Notes under the pieces: generated by a model
The model's database searches: none
Seen by the model: the letters and a program-made list of their open reading frames with translations, nothing else
Told to the model about the DNA's origin: nothing
Made by a program: the position numbers and the translations under genes
Assembly: GCA_013396655.1 (NCBI GenBank)
Contig: WBMV01001912.1
Coordinates: 62,001 to 126,000 of the forward strand
Direction: 5' to 3'
Source: Campylorhamphus procurvoides
Taxonomy: Eukaryota; Chordata; Aves; Passeriformes; Dendrocolaptidae
Length of the DNA stretch: 64,000 nucleotides
Shown here: piece after piece, positions 12,808-26,886 of the stretch
Layout: every line of letters begins with the position of its first letter
Position numbering within the stretch: position 1 is the stretch's first letter

Positions 12808-15800
12808 TGCAAGAATAGGCTAAACATGCTTGAGTGCTTTTCTAATTAGAAAAATGCATCTCGCTATTCTAGACCATTTTCCTTTCAATCCATCACCAGT
12901 AACAAGGGAGACTTCAGCCTGTCCCACCATGTACTGCTGTACTGCACATGGATTACTCCATCATGAATGGGAAGAAAGTCTGCAGCTGGGGATATGACTT
13001 CTACAGAGCCTAATGTTCCAGTAAAACTCAATAGAAGGCATATCCCCAGCTGTACCATACACCAGAAACACCTCTGCCATTTTAGCATTGGCCTGAATTC
13101 ACATCAATACGTTCCTACAACGAATCCTACCTTTCTGCTAGGAGAGAAGAAGCCGGAGATCTGATCTGTATGTCACACAGCACGGATACTTCCTTCCTTA
13201 GGACTCCCACTGCTACTTAAACGTGAAAATTTTATGTCCAATTTCTCTAGTTTTCAGATTATTATGAACTATTTTACTGATTTATTTATTTTAACCCTAC
13301 ATCAACATGCTATTGCTCTGGCTTATGCAAAATATAAGACAAACATGACACATCTGACTCTCAACTCTTCAACTGCAGTGAAGTGGACTAAAAAGGATAT
13401 TTGACTTAACAGTTTGAAGTAATGTAGCTCATTAGCAGATACAGAGTTAGTCTATGTTTTTTACTAGAAGCCATATTTACAGAACCACAACTATTTTAGG
13501 TTGGTTTCTTCAGACTTACTAAAGTAACTGACTACTTTCCATAGACAGTCCATCCAGAATTTCATGTGAGAAGTAATTTTTTCTATGTATTATCTGTTAG
13601 TTCTAATTACCAATTAAAAGGCTTTAAAAATACCAGTTCAGTTCCAGGCAGTCATAAGACAAATTTCAAATTTCAGATCATTATTTTTTTAAATGTGCAA
13701 GTATGTTGAGCAAAAGCACTCATTCTTGATAATAGAGACCTCAATATTTACTGGGTTACAAATTTATGGCTTCAGCCAATAAAGAAGTACAGGCAGGTTA
13801 ATATTTATCATTACTAGGCAAAACAGGTAGTTACTACAGGTGTATATAATACAACCAAGTTTTCAACAGTCTCAAAACACAGGCATAACTATAAAAGAAA
13901 TTGCATATGCATGAATTGCAAATTTTTTTTTAAAGAATCAAAATATTTATGATATTATGGGATTGCAGAATTCCATTACTACCAGTAAGTATCATTCTGT
14001 GTGAACCTGACAGCCTCCCTGAAAAAAACTCGGTACAAGCACTGCAGCCTTCATCCAAGGCTAAACTGGATGACCCTATGACCCCAAAGAGCAGAAAAGT
14101 AATACTTTAGGCACAACATATGAGGAATTCAATGCATGACTTGTCAGTGTCAGTTTGTATTTTATAGATAAAATCTACCATCAATATGACTGATGATGTG
14201 TAAGAAAAATATCTGGTTGGGATTTATATACGCTTTATGTATTTCTTTGATTTCTTCTATATGTACTGAAAGACAATGAATTGATTCTCTTAAATTTACT
14301 CTGTAAGCTTTTTTGACCCTTTCATTCTGTGTCTTTCTTTTCTGAATGTAAAAATAAAAATTTTAAAGGCATGGAAATAGTCTGGTAAATCTATTACTGT
14401 TAGAAAAAAGAGCTAAGTATGCTATTTGATTAAATCAATTCATAAAGGAATATAAGATTAGTAAATTCTAACTCAGATGCTCATTAATTTATGATGTATT
14501 TTTGCTATGAGAAGGGAAATATTGAATAGTAATTTGCATTGCTCTGCAGCATATATATTCTAAGATTAAACAAGTTTGCAATAGATTTGAAACTTGTAAT
14601 TATGATGTCTTTTTGGATGATTAGGGTTTTAATCACAACAATTGGATTAATTTGTACAGGAAGATTAATTTCTCCCGGAAAACACATGCAAAATGACAGT
14701 CTTGTAATACAACAAAGTCTTGTTTTCTTCTTTTGTGTCATTATTCAAGCAGGCAATACTAACACTTTTTCCCGTTTTTTTCAAGAATACAGGAATAGTC
14801 CATTCAGATAATCAGAAAAAGCTAACATTTCAACAATAGCCAAAGCAGTTTTTTGCTTTCATTTGCTTTCTCTTCTTCCCATAACATCTCAATCATTAGC
14901 TGTACCTATAAGGTGAGAAACAGAATTCTCCTGTGCCTCCAGACATGTAAATTATTTCTAGGCTTACTTAAAACTCTCCCAACACTGAAGATCATTAACT
15001 CTTCCCCAGAACTAAAGCAAAGCATTTACATTTGAGATGAACTAAACTGAATTTTTGTTCATGTTTCTTATTCTCCCCAAAAATAATGCCTTTCCATGAC
15101 AATTACCCACATAACTTCAGTATGTATTTGTTGAATATTACTGTTTTTCATACCAAACTGAAAATGCCAAATGTAGCTCAAGTGACCAGTTACAGAGATA
15201 AGTAGAAAATAATGCTGTACATTATACTGCAGTTTGTGTTTCTAATATAAGGCTTACAAAAGGAATAACAGAATTTTATGAGAAGTAACTTGCTGTTACT
15301 CCACTCTCATTATAAAAAATGGAGCAGACATGGGATGGTCAGACCATTTTTTCTGGGAAGCCTGAATAATAGTTGCTGACTCGAGGTCAAGAAAGCTTAA
15401 AACCCAATCTAAAGCAAAAACAACAGCACATAGAATATAGAACACTTATTAAACTGCATACAAAATTTGAATTTAAAAAAAAAATCAAACCAACATCATT
15501 TTTTTGTACCTTAAAGGGGAATATTATAAGTTATCTGAGGAAATAATGGAGGTATTACAAGTCATTTTATGTAGCTTTAAGTGATGAATTTCTGCTCAAC
15601 TGGAATATAACATTACCTAAGCAAGATATACCCCTTGTCCTAATGGGAAAATAACTCAAATCACTGTCATGTGTATGTACAAGAACAGCCAACACATGCA
15701 TTTGTCATATTCTGAAACTTAGTAAAAATTTCTCTGAAGCTATCTTGTCTGCCAAAACCAAAAGAGATGTCATCTAACATATTTTTATGTCTTTCATTTT

Positions 15801-17236
15801 GTTGTACCTTTTCTTTCTTTCTGCTTCATGTCCTCAATATACATAAACGTTGTAGTTAATGAACAGTAGCCATGGTGAACTTTTAAGTAGAGTGTGATGC
15901 TCATTTTGAAGAAAAAATAACAGACTATGGCATTAGCTACATCAAGGCCACCAGGAAATAAGTTCAGTGGTATAAAAAAGACATTTTACTAGTATGTCGT
16001 TGAAAGAGGTGGATATTACATACTCTTTATAAAAGACGCTGACTTAAAATTTTTTAGGATACTGGAACAAATAGAAACCCTTTTTAAAATAATTATTAAA
16101 AAAAAGAACCAAAACATCTCCTATAGTTACAAACTATTTTAAAGTTCTTAAATAAAAATTTCATACATATATATCTATTGAGAAGTAAAAAAAAAATATA
16201 ACATGCTTTATGATAGTATTTAATCTCTTTTTTTCCCCATTTTCTCTGGATTTCATTCCTCCATTAATCAAGCCTAGAATATGTTTTAGCAAATGCTTTT
16301 AATTTTTAGGCTCTATGGATATAATTGATGTCTACAAGACTCAATAACAACTCCACATGAGAATTATTAATGGATGTTTGTTACTCCAAATGAAAACTGA
16401 AATCAATAAATTCCTTTTGTTGGAAAGGTTTTTAAAAAACTCTTACTTGAATAGAATATCTCTGGATTATTATAAAAGTAGTTTTAAATTTAGTCATGGA
16501 ATATTAACATAAGTGGGCAGACACATCAAGAAATGTCCACTATGATCGTAGTTCAGAAGGCTTAATATGGAGATGACATTATCTACAGAATTTGATTTGT
16601 ACATTGAATTAATTCAAGAATGGAATTGAAAGGCAAGAACAGTTTATAATTAACGGTTTAAATAAACTGGGACAAATATAGGAAATTCATATAAATGATA
16701 ACTATGTGATAGCTTAACCCCTAACATTTGAGGTCTTTATCACAATACTGGACCATTTAGATGTCATCTGTCAAATAAATCAATAGGTTAACAGTCTATG
16801 AAAACTCATTGCCACAGATAAACTCTCTGTGTCAAGATTCAAGCAGTTGGGGGACAATAGTACAACTTTCAGCCAAATTTTACTCCTTCTAAAGAAATTT
16901 AATGTGCGAAACCATCACTCAGAAAAAATTAAGCTATCTCAATTAAAATTTGGTAAGATTTTTATAAATCGGGGTATAGTCAATATTAGATAAGACCATT
17001 AAAAAAAGCACAGAGGATTTAAATAACTATTTCTTTCCTCAAATTTCTTTTGTCCCTGCCTTTCCTGTAAAGGTTAAAAGTGTCTCTGGAGACAATACGG
17101 AGAAAGTCACACTGCTGAAGGCCATAGCTCTATAGTTTTCCACAGTCAAACATTTTTGTTGTGCTGTCTGCTTATTCAGCACTCATCACTATATTTTAAT
17201 TACATACACAGGAAACTTCCAAAGTCCATGGCTTAC
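12808..17236 (-). other. CDH18 intron between the 188-bp and 254-bp exons
   Basis: This is AT-rich intronic sequence with no recognisable coding segment or clear repeat. A weak, possibly very old repeat-like patch lies at about 13960-14090, but I could not assign it. Only simple A or T runs are evident elsewhere. Confidence 0.7.
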
Positions 17237-17424
17237 CTTCTTCAGGGAAAGAATTCCTTCCCTTGTTTCTTTGTCAGTAGATATGGAGAATACCCCAGAG
17301 CCATCGCCGTTTATAATTGTGTATTTCATGTCTGCATTTGAACCAGTGTCTGCATCATTTGCTTTGATTTTGCCAACTGCTGATCCAACTTGAGCTGATT
17401 CAGGAACATACAGCTGATAATGTT
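17237..17424 (-). CDS. CDH18: CDH18 internal coding exon, 188 bp (most of EC3)
   Basis: This exon encodes the start and middle of cadherin repeat 3 of cadherin-18. On the minus strand a pyrimidine-rich acceptor (ccccctcag) precedes AACATTATC. The first two bases complete a Lys codon begun by the 168-bp exon, giving the junction FPQ-K-HYQLYVPES. There are 62 complete codons, and the exon ends on a codon boundary at AAG AAG before GTAAGC. The EC fold is recognisable from PESAQVGSAVGKIKAND, the calcium-site ANDADTGSNADMKY, and STDKETREGILSLKK. The usual LDRE of a cadherin repeat is replaced here by KETREG, as I recall for this position in CDH18 itself. The 188-bp length is standard for type II cadherins. 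Reading through the donor gives VSHGLWKF and a stop, so the exon end is clear. A few substitutions relative to the human protein as I remember it (MKYT, GSGV) look like ordinary bird-mammal divergence. Confidence 0.97.
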
Positions 17425-20079
17425 CTGAGGGGGGAGGGAAAAACAACACAATAGCTTGGACATTTTCTAGCCAAACCATTATCTGCTTGATGCACCTCAG
17501 AGTAAACAGAAGAGCATTTCATATGCAAAACTGACAAATAAACCAATTCAAATTCCTGAAAGAATGCAAAACTGAGTTGTATTTTACTTGGGATGCCTTC
17601 ATTCCCTATTCAAAATCCAAATTACCAAATGTAGGATTTTGGTTTTCACAATCACTATTGCTATATGTCATATAACACAGAAATTAGCTCTGAAGTTTAA
17701 TTTACATGGGTATTTTTCATAAGTTTGTATTCTCCATAACCAAAAAATACAAATATTCACAAACTTGCAATTAAATGAGTAGTTAAGTACCTTTGAATTG
17801 GGAAGTCTTTTTATGTTACAATTTGTTTTTCTGAAATTCAACCATTTTTGCAACTTTGCATCAACACTGCAACACATATTTTCTTTCTAGAGAAAAATGT
17901 AATAAATCTTCATATTTTTTCATTTGTTTGTAGTGTTTTTGCTGCAGCATAAAACCCTTTGTACAAAAATTTTAATTGATATCCACAGTAAGAGGAAATT
18001 AAAATGATGGGTACATAAATGTATTACACATGTGTGCCCATAAAAAGTACCCTTTACAGCTATGGCTTCTTTTCAGTGTTTTAATAACCTGTTAGTTGAA
18101 TAATTAGAAAATGAAAAATTTTTTTGGATATAATTTTCTTAACTGTCTCTATCCTCTTGCATGAAATCTCCTAAAAGGTACAAAATTTCCTGGTGGACAA
18201 GAAGGTGCCACAAAGAAATAAAAGTGGCAAACAGACACAATGTCATTACAAAAACCTTAATTTCCATCAGAAAAAAACAGCTTAAAGATTTTATCTCCAA
18301 TAATTCTACCACTGTAATACAGCAGGGATGCTGAAACCTCACAGCACTGAAAAGGAAAATACACATCGAACAGAAGATGTGCACCTACCAACAGCATCCT
18401 TATTCTGCATCTAAACAACCCTAATCCAAATGCCTACAGAATGCTCTGCAGAGTTTACATCACAGTCCAACCACCAACACAGAAAAGAGAGCAAAATAAC
18501 TTCTGTCATTACACATCTTCTGAAACTCTACAAAGTGTTATTTATGTTCCTCTTAGGTATTCTGTGATAGAGAGTGCAGTAGTGCAAAACTGAGTTGCAG
18601 GACAGTGGAACAGCAGATTTGAAAATGGACATATGAAAGCTAACATGTTGTTACAGTTTGCTGAGTTTAAACCAGCTAGCATGACTATGGAGGTGCCTGG
18701 TAAGTATGTAGAAAGGCAAAATTGAAACTTAATTCAGAGATTAAACCTGGATTATGGCAGAAACCCACTAATGGTTGGATGTATTGAAGAAATTATGAAT
18801 TTACAGAAGGTGCAATTGGAAAGGGAATGGATGCCATCACTAAAATATAGCTAACTAACTTTACAGGTATCAGTTAGAAAACAGAAAATTTTATTATAAA
18901 ATTATCTAATTCCGTTCACTACAGTTTCTAAATCTATTTGTAGTTTTGAATTGATTTTGTAATACTAGCCCATAATATTTATAAACAAATAGTAGTGTGA
19001 GAAGGGTGGACGAATGCACTAAATTTTGTTAATCCAAAAGGAAAGAGAGATTTCCTAGGAAAATGAAAAATAAGTTACCATTCATTAGGGAAATCTCAAG
19101 GAAAATAAGAAATGTCCAGGAGACCAAAATAAAAAGTATGATTTACCATGTAAAAAATACAATACCAACACTTATGCAAAATGGAAATTACTTAATTCAA
19201 CTAAAACACATAGTTAATACTTAGATACAATTGTTTCATATGCATATAAAAGCCATTTACACAAATTTCCAAATAAATGCTCTGCCATGCTTTGTGCTTA
19301 CAGATGATGCCAACTGATACTTTTATATTGCTGATCGCTTTATTTTAGACATAAAAATGTAGTAATGGGATAAGATTCATTTTGGAATTTACTTATTGTC
19401 ACTTTTTTGTTTACTTATTTCTCTGACTAATGATATTGAAAAAGGACAAGAGTGAGGCCATTAAGAATATATTTTATAATCAAGCCACTTCAAGAAACGG
19501 ATATGTTATAATACATGATAGGGTGAACTAATTGGAGACTTCCAAATACTTGAGCTAGTTCAAATACATCTACATGACACTCTATTCTGCTTTAGAATCA
19601 CACCCCAAGTGTTAGCCATCTATTTCAAAAAAATCATTTTATTGATAACATTTTCAAACATTCTTAAATACTAAAACTGCAAGCAAAACAAATATTTGAA
19701 ATAACTCATTAATTATCTGCCAGTATTTGTTGAACTGAAATGTTTCAAAGATGTAGATGGAACTAAAATAAAACTGTTAAAAAAAACCCCTCTTAGATCA
19801 TAAGGTCAGAAATCTCTACCAGCAAGTATCCCAACAAATCCCTCTGTCACTGCTTGACAGAGGCAGCCTGAAGATGTCTCATACAGACATGAGCCAAATA
19901 TACAAATACAAAAGCTATTATCTAAAATCAATAAACACAGAGCATAAAATTCAGCAACATGAAGATATTATAGACATTTATTTAGTCTAATGATGGAAAT
20001 TAGAAATGTTCTGAACACTAAATCTCCATAAAATTTATTGCTACTAAGAGGAACCAACTAAAGGCTCAAGTGAACATGG
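17425..20079 (-). other. CDH18 intron, unique sequence
   Basis: This is the intron upstream of the 188-bp exon. Its right-hand end in this direction is the donor at 30124. It is AT-rich, with no recognisable coding, RNA or repeat feature in this part. Confidence 0.7.
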
Positions 20080-20262
20080 GAACAGGCTCTCCAAGGAAGC
20101 AGTCACCATACCAGGCCTGTCTTGAGTTCAGTGTTTGGACAATGCTCTCAGGCACATAATGTGATTCTTGGGGTATCCTGTGTAGGTCCAGGAGTTGGAC
20201 TTGGTGATCCTGATGGGTCCCTTCCAACTCACCATATTCTGTGATTCCGTGATTCTATGAAT
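20080..20262 (+). mobile_element. CR1 LINE 3' end fragment, plus strand
   Basis: This short fragment has the CR1 3' terminal block: a stretch with GACAATGCTCTCAGGCACA, then GATTCTTGGGG, then GGGTCCCTTCCAACTCA and the tail (ctgtgattccgtgattctat). Only the 3' UTR region is present. Confidence 0.9.
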
Positions 20263-21419
20263 GTTTCCTTGGGCATTGAATAAAGGAAATTTGATAGTTC
20301 ATTATAAAATATGAGATGTGTAGGCTGAGAATTTATGAAACTGTATTGTAAGCTATTGAGTCTTTCTCAACTCACTAAAAAAATTGTTTGGGAAGAGAAG
20401 AGCCCTGAGGATCAGGTATCATCGGTCTATATCAAAAGCGTTTCACCAAATCTGTCCAAGTTGAACAGATTGTTCCTATCGTTCCAGCATCAAAGACTTG
20501 CAGGAGCTGTTGCAAGTAGAAGCTTCTTGGGTATGCTGATTTTTTTCTAGAAGATCTACCCAGTTTCTAATGAGTCAAGAATCTATAGAGTTTAATTTCA
20601 TTCTCAATTTTTATAACGTTCACTCAGAAGCATTCTCTTAGCTCATGAAATCAGGAAATTAATACTCCTTTCCAGATTATGTACTGTATAGAATAGTCAT
20701 ACCACTTTGCAAGACTCTAATCTATACTAATTGAAACATTTTTCGAATGTATATATGGGATCTTCATCTATGGCCTATCTGTTGTTATAGTACAGAACAA
20801 TTTATTTATCTTTAGAACAATTGACTTTTGTTTCAGTTAGCCTACAGGCAACCTGCAATGCTGGTTTTTATTCTCAAAAAAGTAATTTCTCTGTCTGAAT
20901 ATCTCAAAAAAGAAGTATGACAATATTTATTGAAAATCAATATTATTCAACTTATTTTGCTGGCAATTTTTATAGATTATAATTTCTTCTTGAACAGTAG
21001 AATTACCTTACTTAACAAAGAAAGGGAGAAGAATTATAATACTGAACTAATTGAGAAATAAGCAAGTATTTGGCATCCTCGTCATTTTTTTATCCAAGGC
21101 ATGGTTTTCAGTAACATGAGAATAACTACTGCTTGGTGATAAACCAACAGATGCATTCATTTATACTTCACAGCTCATACACTGATCAGCTATCTACTAG
21201 CAAACTGATAAAATTCAGCATTTGATGGTCACCATATCCAAAATATATATCAAAGCACTATGTGAAGAAAGTTGTGCTTGAACTTACTACTCAAATATTC
21301 AGTCATGAGCCAAACTGATGAGATACGGAGAATAAGGAAACAGTGAGCCAAGCTCAAAGTCTGATGATTATGACAACAAAATTCCAATTAAAAAGTTGTT
21401 GTGCGGGAATCAAAACTGT
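20263..21419 (-). other. CDH18 intron, unique sequence
   Basis: I saw no recognisable feature. The short open frame at 20335-20550 has no known motif. Confidence 0.65.
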
Positions 21420-21800
21420 GGCCAAAAGTATTTAATGTCTTAATTAATCACCTGAATGATGGGTTGCATGTGGACAATACCATCTTGGGAAAAACTGGTG
21501 AGTATGTTGGAGGGCAGGGCTGTTGTCCACAGGGACCTGGACATGCTGGAAAAATGGGCTGACATGAACCTCGTGACATTCAATGATGGCACCGGAGATG
21601 GGATAATGCCATTCATCAGTACATCTGGGGCCAGCCACTTGTAAAGCAGTTTTGCAGAAAGGGACCTGAAAAGGACATTTCAACCCTTTACTGGGCAAGG
21701 CTCTTAGCAACTTGATCTAACTGAACCTGCTTTAAGCAAGGCTTCAGATCAGATTGCCTTTTCAAGTCTCACATGAACTAATGATCCTGCCATTTATGAA
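21420..21800 (+). mobile_element. CR1 LINE fragment, old, plus strand
   Basis: The plus strand encodes a relic of the CR1 RT region: LINHLNDG..VDN, then GRAVVHRDLDMLEKWADMNL and VTFN. This is followed by a patch resembling the CR1 3' UTR (cttgatctaactgaacctgc). Several indels and stops show an old copy. The 3' boundary is uncertain by about 50 bases. Confidence 0.8.
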
Positions 21801-24704
21801 GGTATGCCTTATGTTTTACTGTCTGCCATCTTCGATAAAACTAAACTGGAGCCACAACTGTGGACTTTGCTCAATGTTCCTTGGTGGCTTTCTTTGAGAA
21901 AGCTATTCTTCATTCACCGAGACGCTAGTTTTCATTAAATGTAATAGATTATTCTAGATTTCTCTTTTGAGACTGTAGCTTTATAGAAGTCTATTTCTCA
22001 TAGTATGTCTTGAGCATTTATCACATCTTCCTTTACTATGCTTATTTTTAATACAATAAATCCAATTTTAATCCATCATCATTATGAATACAGCAACTTT
22101 TATGATTCCAGAAGCTCAGTAAATTTTATGCCTACCGTCTTTGATCTGAACATTCTTTTTGATGTCAACATCTCTTTCATACAGCTAAACTCAGAAACAA
22201 ATTTTTAAGAGATATGTTTGGCTTATTCTTCTTCTCTGCCACAAAAACAGTGCTTTTGCACTTTCTAAAAGTACTTGAAGAGTAAGTGAAGTTGTTTCTT
22301 TTTTGCAAGTATGACACTAAAACAAACTTGAAACCCCGAACCTTTCAAACTTTTGCTTGCCTTGAAACTCTGGAGAACTTAGCAATCTTAGGTCAATTTA
22401 GGAAAAAGATCTTCTTCAATGCAATAGACTCCTTTGGCTGGAACAAGACTTGTGCATCCCCATGTTCCTGCTTTTTAATTCACAGTGTAAACCAGGAGTT
22501 ATGGTTGTGATTAAGATTGTAACCAGTAATGGGTTTATGTTCCGTGACACTTTGCCTTTAGAGTCAGTAAATAAAAGTTCTTGAGACTTTTCTGACTAGT
22601 TCTCAGAGATAAAAAGTGTCCTGACTTCTTGTAAAAAGTGTGATGTTTATGCCACTCATGGGTAAAAAGAGAAACTGGATTTCCTGGATTTTCAGATTCA
22701 GTACTTTCCTGTAGGCATTGAATAACTAAAGACACATTTTCTATGCAAACAGCATGGGAAAAACAACATATACACTTCGTAATAATCACTAAGTAGCAAC
22801 GTAATGGTTGGCTGTGATCCCTTGCAATCTCTAGAGGTGTGCTGTGTTAGGCATAGTCTATGCCATTTAAAGGGGTACCATGCCTAAAACAGGCAGTTTG
22901 GGTGAAGCAGAGAGGAACAGCAACACCTGTAAAAGGGTTAAGCTCCATTTGAACTATGTTTCTTTTTCTTGTTTGTTTGCTTGCTTTTCCCTGGCATTAG
23001 CACAGATAGGATTGTGATTGTGCTCCCACTGGTTTAGCTTCACAAAGGACAGGAAAATGAAAGCTGTTTTGAAGAAGACTCCTTAAAATTGAGTGGTCCT
23101 GCTCTCAATTCTCCACTCAGTGGAAAAAACAAACAACATCCCTCATTCTCAAACCATTACTGTCTCATTCAGGACCACACAGAAAAACAAAGAAATAAAT
23201 CCACACTTTTTTTTTTTTCTTTCTAGAGTATTTTGAATATATTTTGATATATATTATATATGTAGTTAAAATGCATCTAGAACACAAAAATCTTCATGGA
23301 CAATACAAAATAAACTAAAATAAAACCCACTGACTCCATGCTACCCTTATGAGTAAAGTTGATGCACATATCTGGTGCTAAAACTCAGTATGTAGAACAC
23401 ATATTTTCTAAAAATATTTAATCTGATTTTGACATAAATATATTTTTCCTCCATCAATCTTCCTGTTATAACTCCATAAACAATTCTGTGATCAAGTTTT
23501 ATTGCCGTGAATTCTTGTTAAATGAGAATTTAAAAATGAGATACTTAATTCTTCTGAAAAGTATTAGATTTAATCCCTTTAATTTTTACAGTAAAAAAAA
23601 GATCATGTCAATCACACTTATTCTGCTCAAGAAAAACAATATAATGAGATTTCCTATGTGATCAAGTACCATTAAAAAAACTCGTCAGATTTCAGTGATA
23701 AATTAAACACTTTGCAGCTTTAACTTCAAATATTGTGCAAATATAAGAATATATAACCCTTCTCACAAAAAGAATAAGAAGACAATTAAATTACTTTAGA
23801 TAACATTCTCCAGTCTATGGATGCTTACACTCAAAGATACATATGCTTTCACTTTGTTTATGCTTAACTCCCTTTGGTGCATAAGGAACACCATCGTCTC
23901 TTAAATAATGTGTTCCTTATCTCATATATCCATATCTTTAAGTATATCATAGAAGAATGATTGATTCTAGCACATTAAAAAGATACAATACAAGAGAAAT
24001 TTTAGGAAATCACATCAGCAAGGTTAGTCCCTTTTACCACTCTATTGGGCAACTCATTGTCCTTGCGCATCAGCCTTGCTAGACAGGTGATTCCAAATAC
24101 TTCTGGAAAATACATCGCCACTGCTTTTTCTCTTATGTTTAAGACTAACATCTTCACCAGGTAATCCAGCTATATAACAGAATTTTTCTCCTTTATATTT
24201 GCTTCTGCCTGTCACAGTCAGGAGGACCCATCTGAAAACTGACAGAAATAGAAATGTGGTAGCTCATATTTACCTGCCCCTCATTCCATTTCTCATGTGA
24301 AATTTTAGCCATTTCTAAAAAGAGATCATGGGACTTAGAGATTTACTTGTGATGATTCTCTGTAAAGGCAGACAGTCCATATACTGAACACCAACTGCAC
24401 TCGCAAAGGAAATTTCACTGTCTGATCATTCACTTCGGAATCTGAGCACACACTTTACAGACACAATTAATTAATTAATTAACTGTTCCACAAATAATTG
24501 GAATAAATCTCCACCTTTAAGAATATGTGAGAAGCAAAACACTTCTTGGCACCAGAATCGTGCTGTTGTGACTATTACATTTTCTCTTAATAGTCACAAA
24601 CATAGGAAGTGATGAGTGTGAAATATGAAAAAAACATTCCTCTAATTATAATGAAAAAAAAATAAGTAAGCAACATTTAAATGCACATTATCTACATTAT
24701 CATG
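21801..24704 (-). other. CDH18 intron, unique sequence
   Basis: This is AT-rich intron. It includes a T run at about 23208-23219 and an (AATT)n tetranucleotide run at 24465-24482. I saw no coding or RNA feature. Confidence 0.7.
24465..24482. repeat. (AATT)n microsatellite
   Basis: About four and a half perfect AATT units in a row. The sequence is self-complementary. Confidence 0.85.
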
Positions 24705-25525
24705 TAGAATCATAGACTCAGAATGGTTTGGATTGGAAGGGACCTTAAAGATAACCTGGTTTTAACTCCCCTACCATGCGGAGGGACACCTTTCCCTAGA
24801 CTAGGTTACTCAGAGCCCCATCCAACTTGGCCTTAAATACTTTCAGGGATGGGGCATCCACAACTTCTCTAGGAAACTCATGCCATTGCCTCACCATCAC
24901 CACAGTAAAGAATTTCCTTAATATCAAATCTAAACCTACTCTCTTCTTAGTTTAAAAATGTTCCCCCTTCTCCTATCATTACCTGCCCATGTAAAAAGTT
25001 GCTCTCCATTTTTTGTTATTCCTTTTTAGGTACTGAAATGCTGCAATGAAGTCACCCCAGAGCCTTCTCTTTTCCAGGTTGACCACCCAAGCTCTCTCAG
25101 CTTGTCTTCACTGGTGAGGTTCTCCAGCCCTCTGATCATCTTCACAGCCCTCTTCTGGACCCAGCTCTCTTGAGCTGTGGACTCCAGACCCGGATGCAGT
25201 ATTCCAGGTGGGGCCCCACAAGGACAGAGTAGCGGGGGCAGTACCTTGACCTGCTGAGTGCAACTTTTGATGCCGCCCAAGATGCTGTTGGCTTTCTGGG
25301 TGGCAAGCACACACTGACTGCTCATGTCCAACTTTTCACCTACCACCTACCACTTTTCACCTACCAACTTTTCTCTCAGTGAGAGAGCAGCCCTGTGGAG
25401 CTTCTCCACAGCAGTCTTCTCCCAGTCTGTGATCATGCCCTAACCCAGTGCAGAACCTTGCACTTGGACTTCTTGAATTATATCAGGTTCATGTGGGCCC
25501 ATTTCTCAAGCCCGTAAATGACACA
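24705..25525 (-). mobile_element. CR1 LINE 3' fragment, minus strand
   Basis: The left end is the inverted 3' tail (agaatcatagactcagaatgg) followed by TTGGAAGGGACCTTAAAGAT. The minus strand then reads the C-terminal RT segment: [19 protein letters not shown] and [20 protein letters not shown] at about 25230-25346, and [21 protein letters not shown] at about 25090-25170. About 800 bp are present, 5'-truncated and frame-broken. A duplicated CACCTACCAACTTTT-like stretch lies at about 25335-25375. Confidence 0.94.
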
Positions 25526-26372
25526 ATCAAAAGGAACTACATTATAGTAGACATGAACAAAATCTAATTTAAAAGGGTACAGTTGATCAGATGTCAGCAA
25601 TCTTAAGCAAAACCAGTAATCATGTGCTTGTTTTGTTTTCTTTTAAAAACTTTCTGAGTTTTTTTCTAAACCTGAGGACCTGAAGCTTCTGTAGTCATTG
25701 TAGCTCAGTATTGTCCAGTAACTTTTTTTGACCCTTGTTCAATGTCAAAAATCTAACAGAAGGGTAGAGCCCTCAAACATTATGATTCTACAAGCCTCTT
25801 AGCAATTACTGGGTGAATAGAGGAGAAAGACCTGCTAGAAGAAAAATATTAATAACTGCACTTTACTCATCACATTTGGCATCATCCAAATGGTAGAGCA
25901 GGCAAGATAGCTCTGGACTAGTCACCACAATAGGACAGGATAACCTACAGTGCATGGCCGCGGGGAGTGAGAGGATGCTGATGGTTACGTATGGGAATCA
26001 TGGAAACTGGATGTACTGTGTGGCACTGGGGATACAGAAAGAACCACACAGGATTATGAATTTCTAAAGAAAATGAATAGCAGATACTTTTGCATTTAAT
26101 TAGCCAATGAGTTGTATTAACAAGGCTGGATAGTAGACACCTTATTTGTACTAAACAGAGTCTGCTTCTCAGATGTGAGTTCACTTTTTCACTAGCAGAA
26201 CTAGCAGGAATATCTCCATACACCATTCCTATTTAAACATGGCTGTGTACTTTTCATACGACATTGTAAAAATTGAGGCCAAACTAATTATGCATATACA
26301 TAATTTCACATTATATTTACGTACTATCATGAAACAACCAAGCCTCAACAATGAAGCTTTATAAAAAGTGTT
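25526..26372 (-). other. CDH18 intron, unique sequence left of the LTR
   Basis: I saw no recognisable feature. A slightly more GC-rich patch lies at about 25890-26040. Confidence 0.6.
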
Positions 26373-26540
26373 TGTCGTGGGTTTATCTGGTTAGGGTTTT
26401 TTTTTATATAAAGGAAGATTGGCTTCTGTTGGAAGCCTCTGGAAGTTTCCCTCCATCCTATAGAGCAGGGCCAATGAGGGCCAGCTCCGAGGAAAACTTC
26501 CTGCTTTTGAACCATTAAGTTACGCCCCTGCATGAAAACA

Positions 26541-26548
26541 TATTTAAG
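26541..26548 (+). promoter_or_regulatory. TATA-like box of the LTR
   Basis: TATTTAAG lies in the middle of the LTR, upstream of the gap, at the usual U3/R position. Confidence 0.45.
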
Positions 26549-26622
26549 AAGTTGTGGCGCAGTTAGAATTCGGCAGCCATGAGTTAACAACATCACAACG
26601 CAGACATCAAGGTCAGTGCAGG

Positions 26623-26781
26623 NNNNNNNNNNNNNNNNNNNNNNNNNNNNNNNNNNNNNNNNNNNNNNNNNNNNNNNNNNNNNNNNNNNNNNNNNNNNNN
26701 NNNNNNNNNNNNNNNNNNNNNNNNNNNNNNNNNNNNNNNNNNNNNNNNNNNNNNNNNNNNNNNNNNNNNNNNNNNNNNNNN
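26623..26781. other. Assembly gap (159 N)
   Basis: This is an undetermined sequence inside the LTR. Open frames crossing it are meaningless. Its true length is unknown. Confidence 0.99.
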
Positions 26782-26880
26782 ATCAGGGAAAGGAGGGGGC
26801 ATGGACAGATCGAGGGGTGGTGGTGGGAAAGTGTTTCTAATCTGTTTTTATTTCTTAGTTTTAGTTTTTAGTTTGTTAGT

Positions 26881-26886
26881 AATAAA
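26881..26886 (+). promoter_or_regulatory. AATAAA polyadenylation signal of the LTR
   Basis: AATAAA lies downstream of the TATA-like box and about 190 bp before the LTR 3' end, as expected for the R region. Confidence 0.5.

Noticed and set aside
13960..14090. Possible old repeat with tggatgaccctatgacc
   Set aside because: Too diverged to assign to CR1 or any family by eye.
24465..24482. (AATT)n run as a possible CRISPR or operator-like repeat
   Set aside because: A plain microsatellite without spacers. Nothing in the window resembles a CRISPR array, operon or prokaryotic regulatory site.
26554..26871. Open frames spanning the N run
   Set aside because: N bases were read as unknown residues, so the frames are artefacts.
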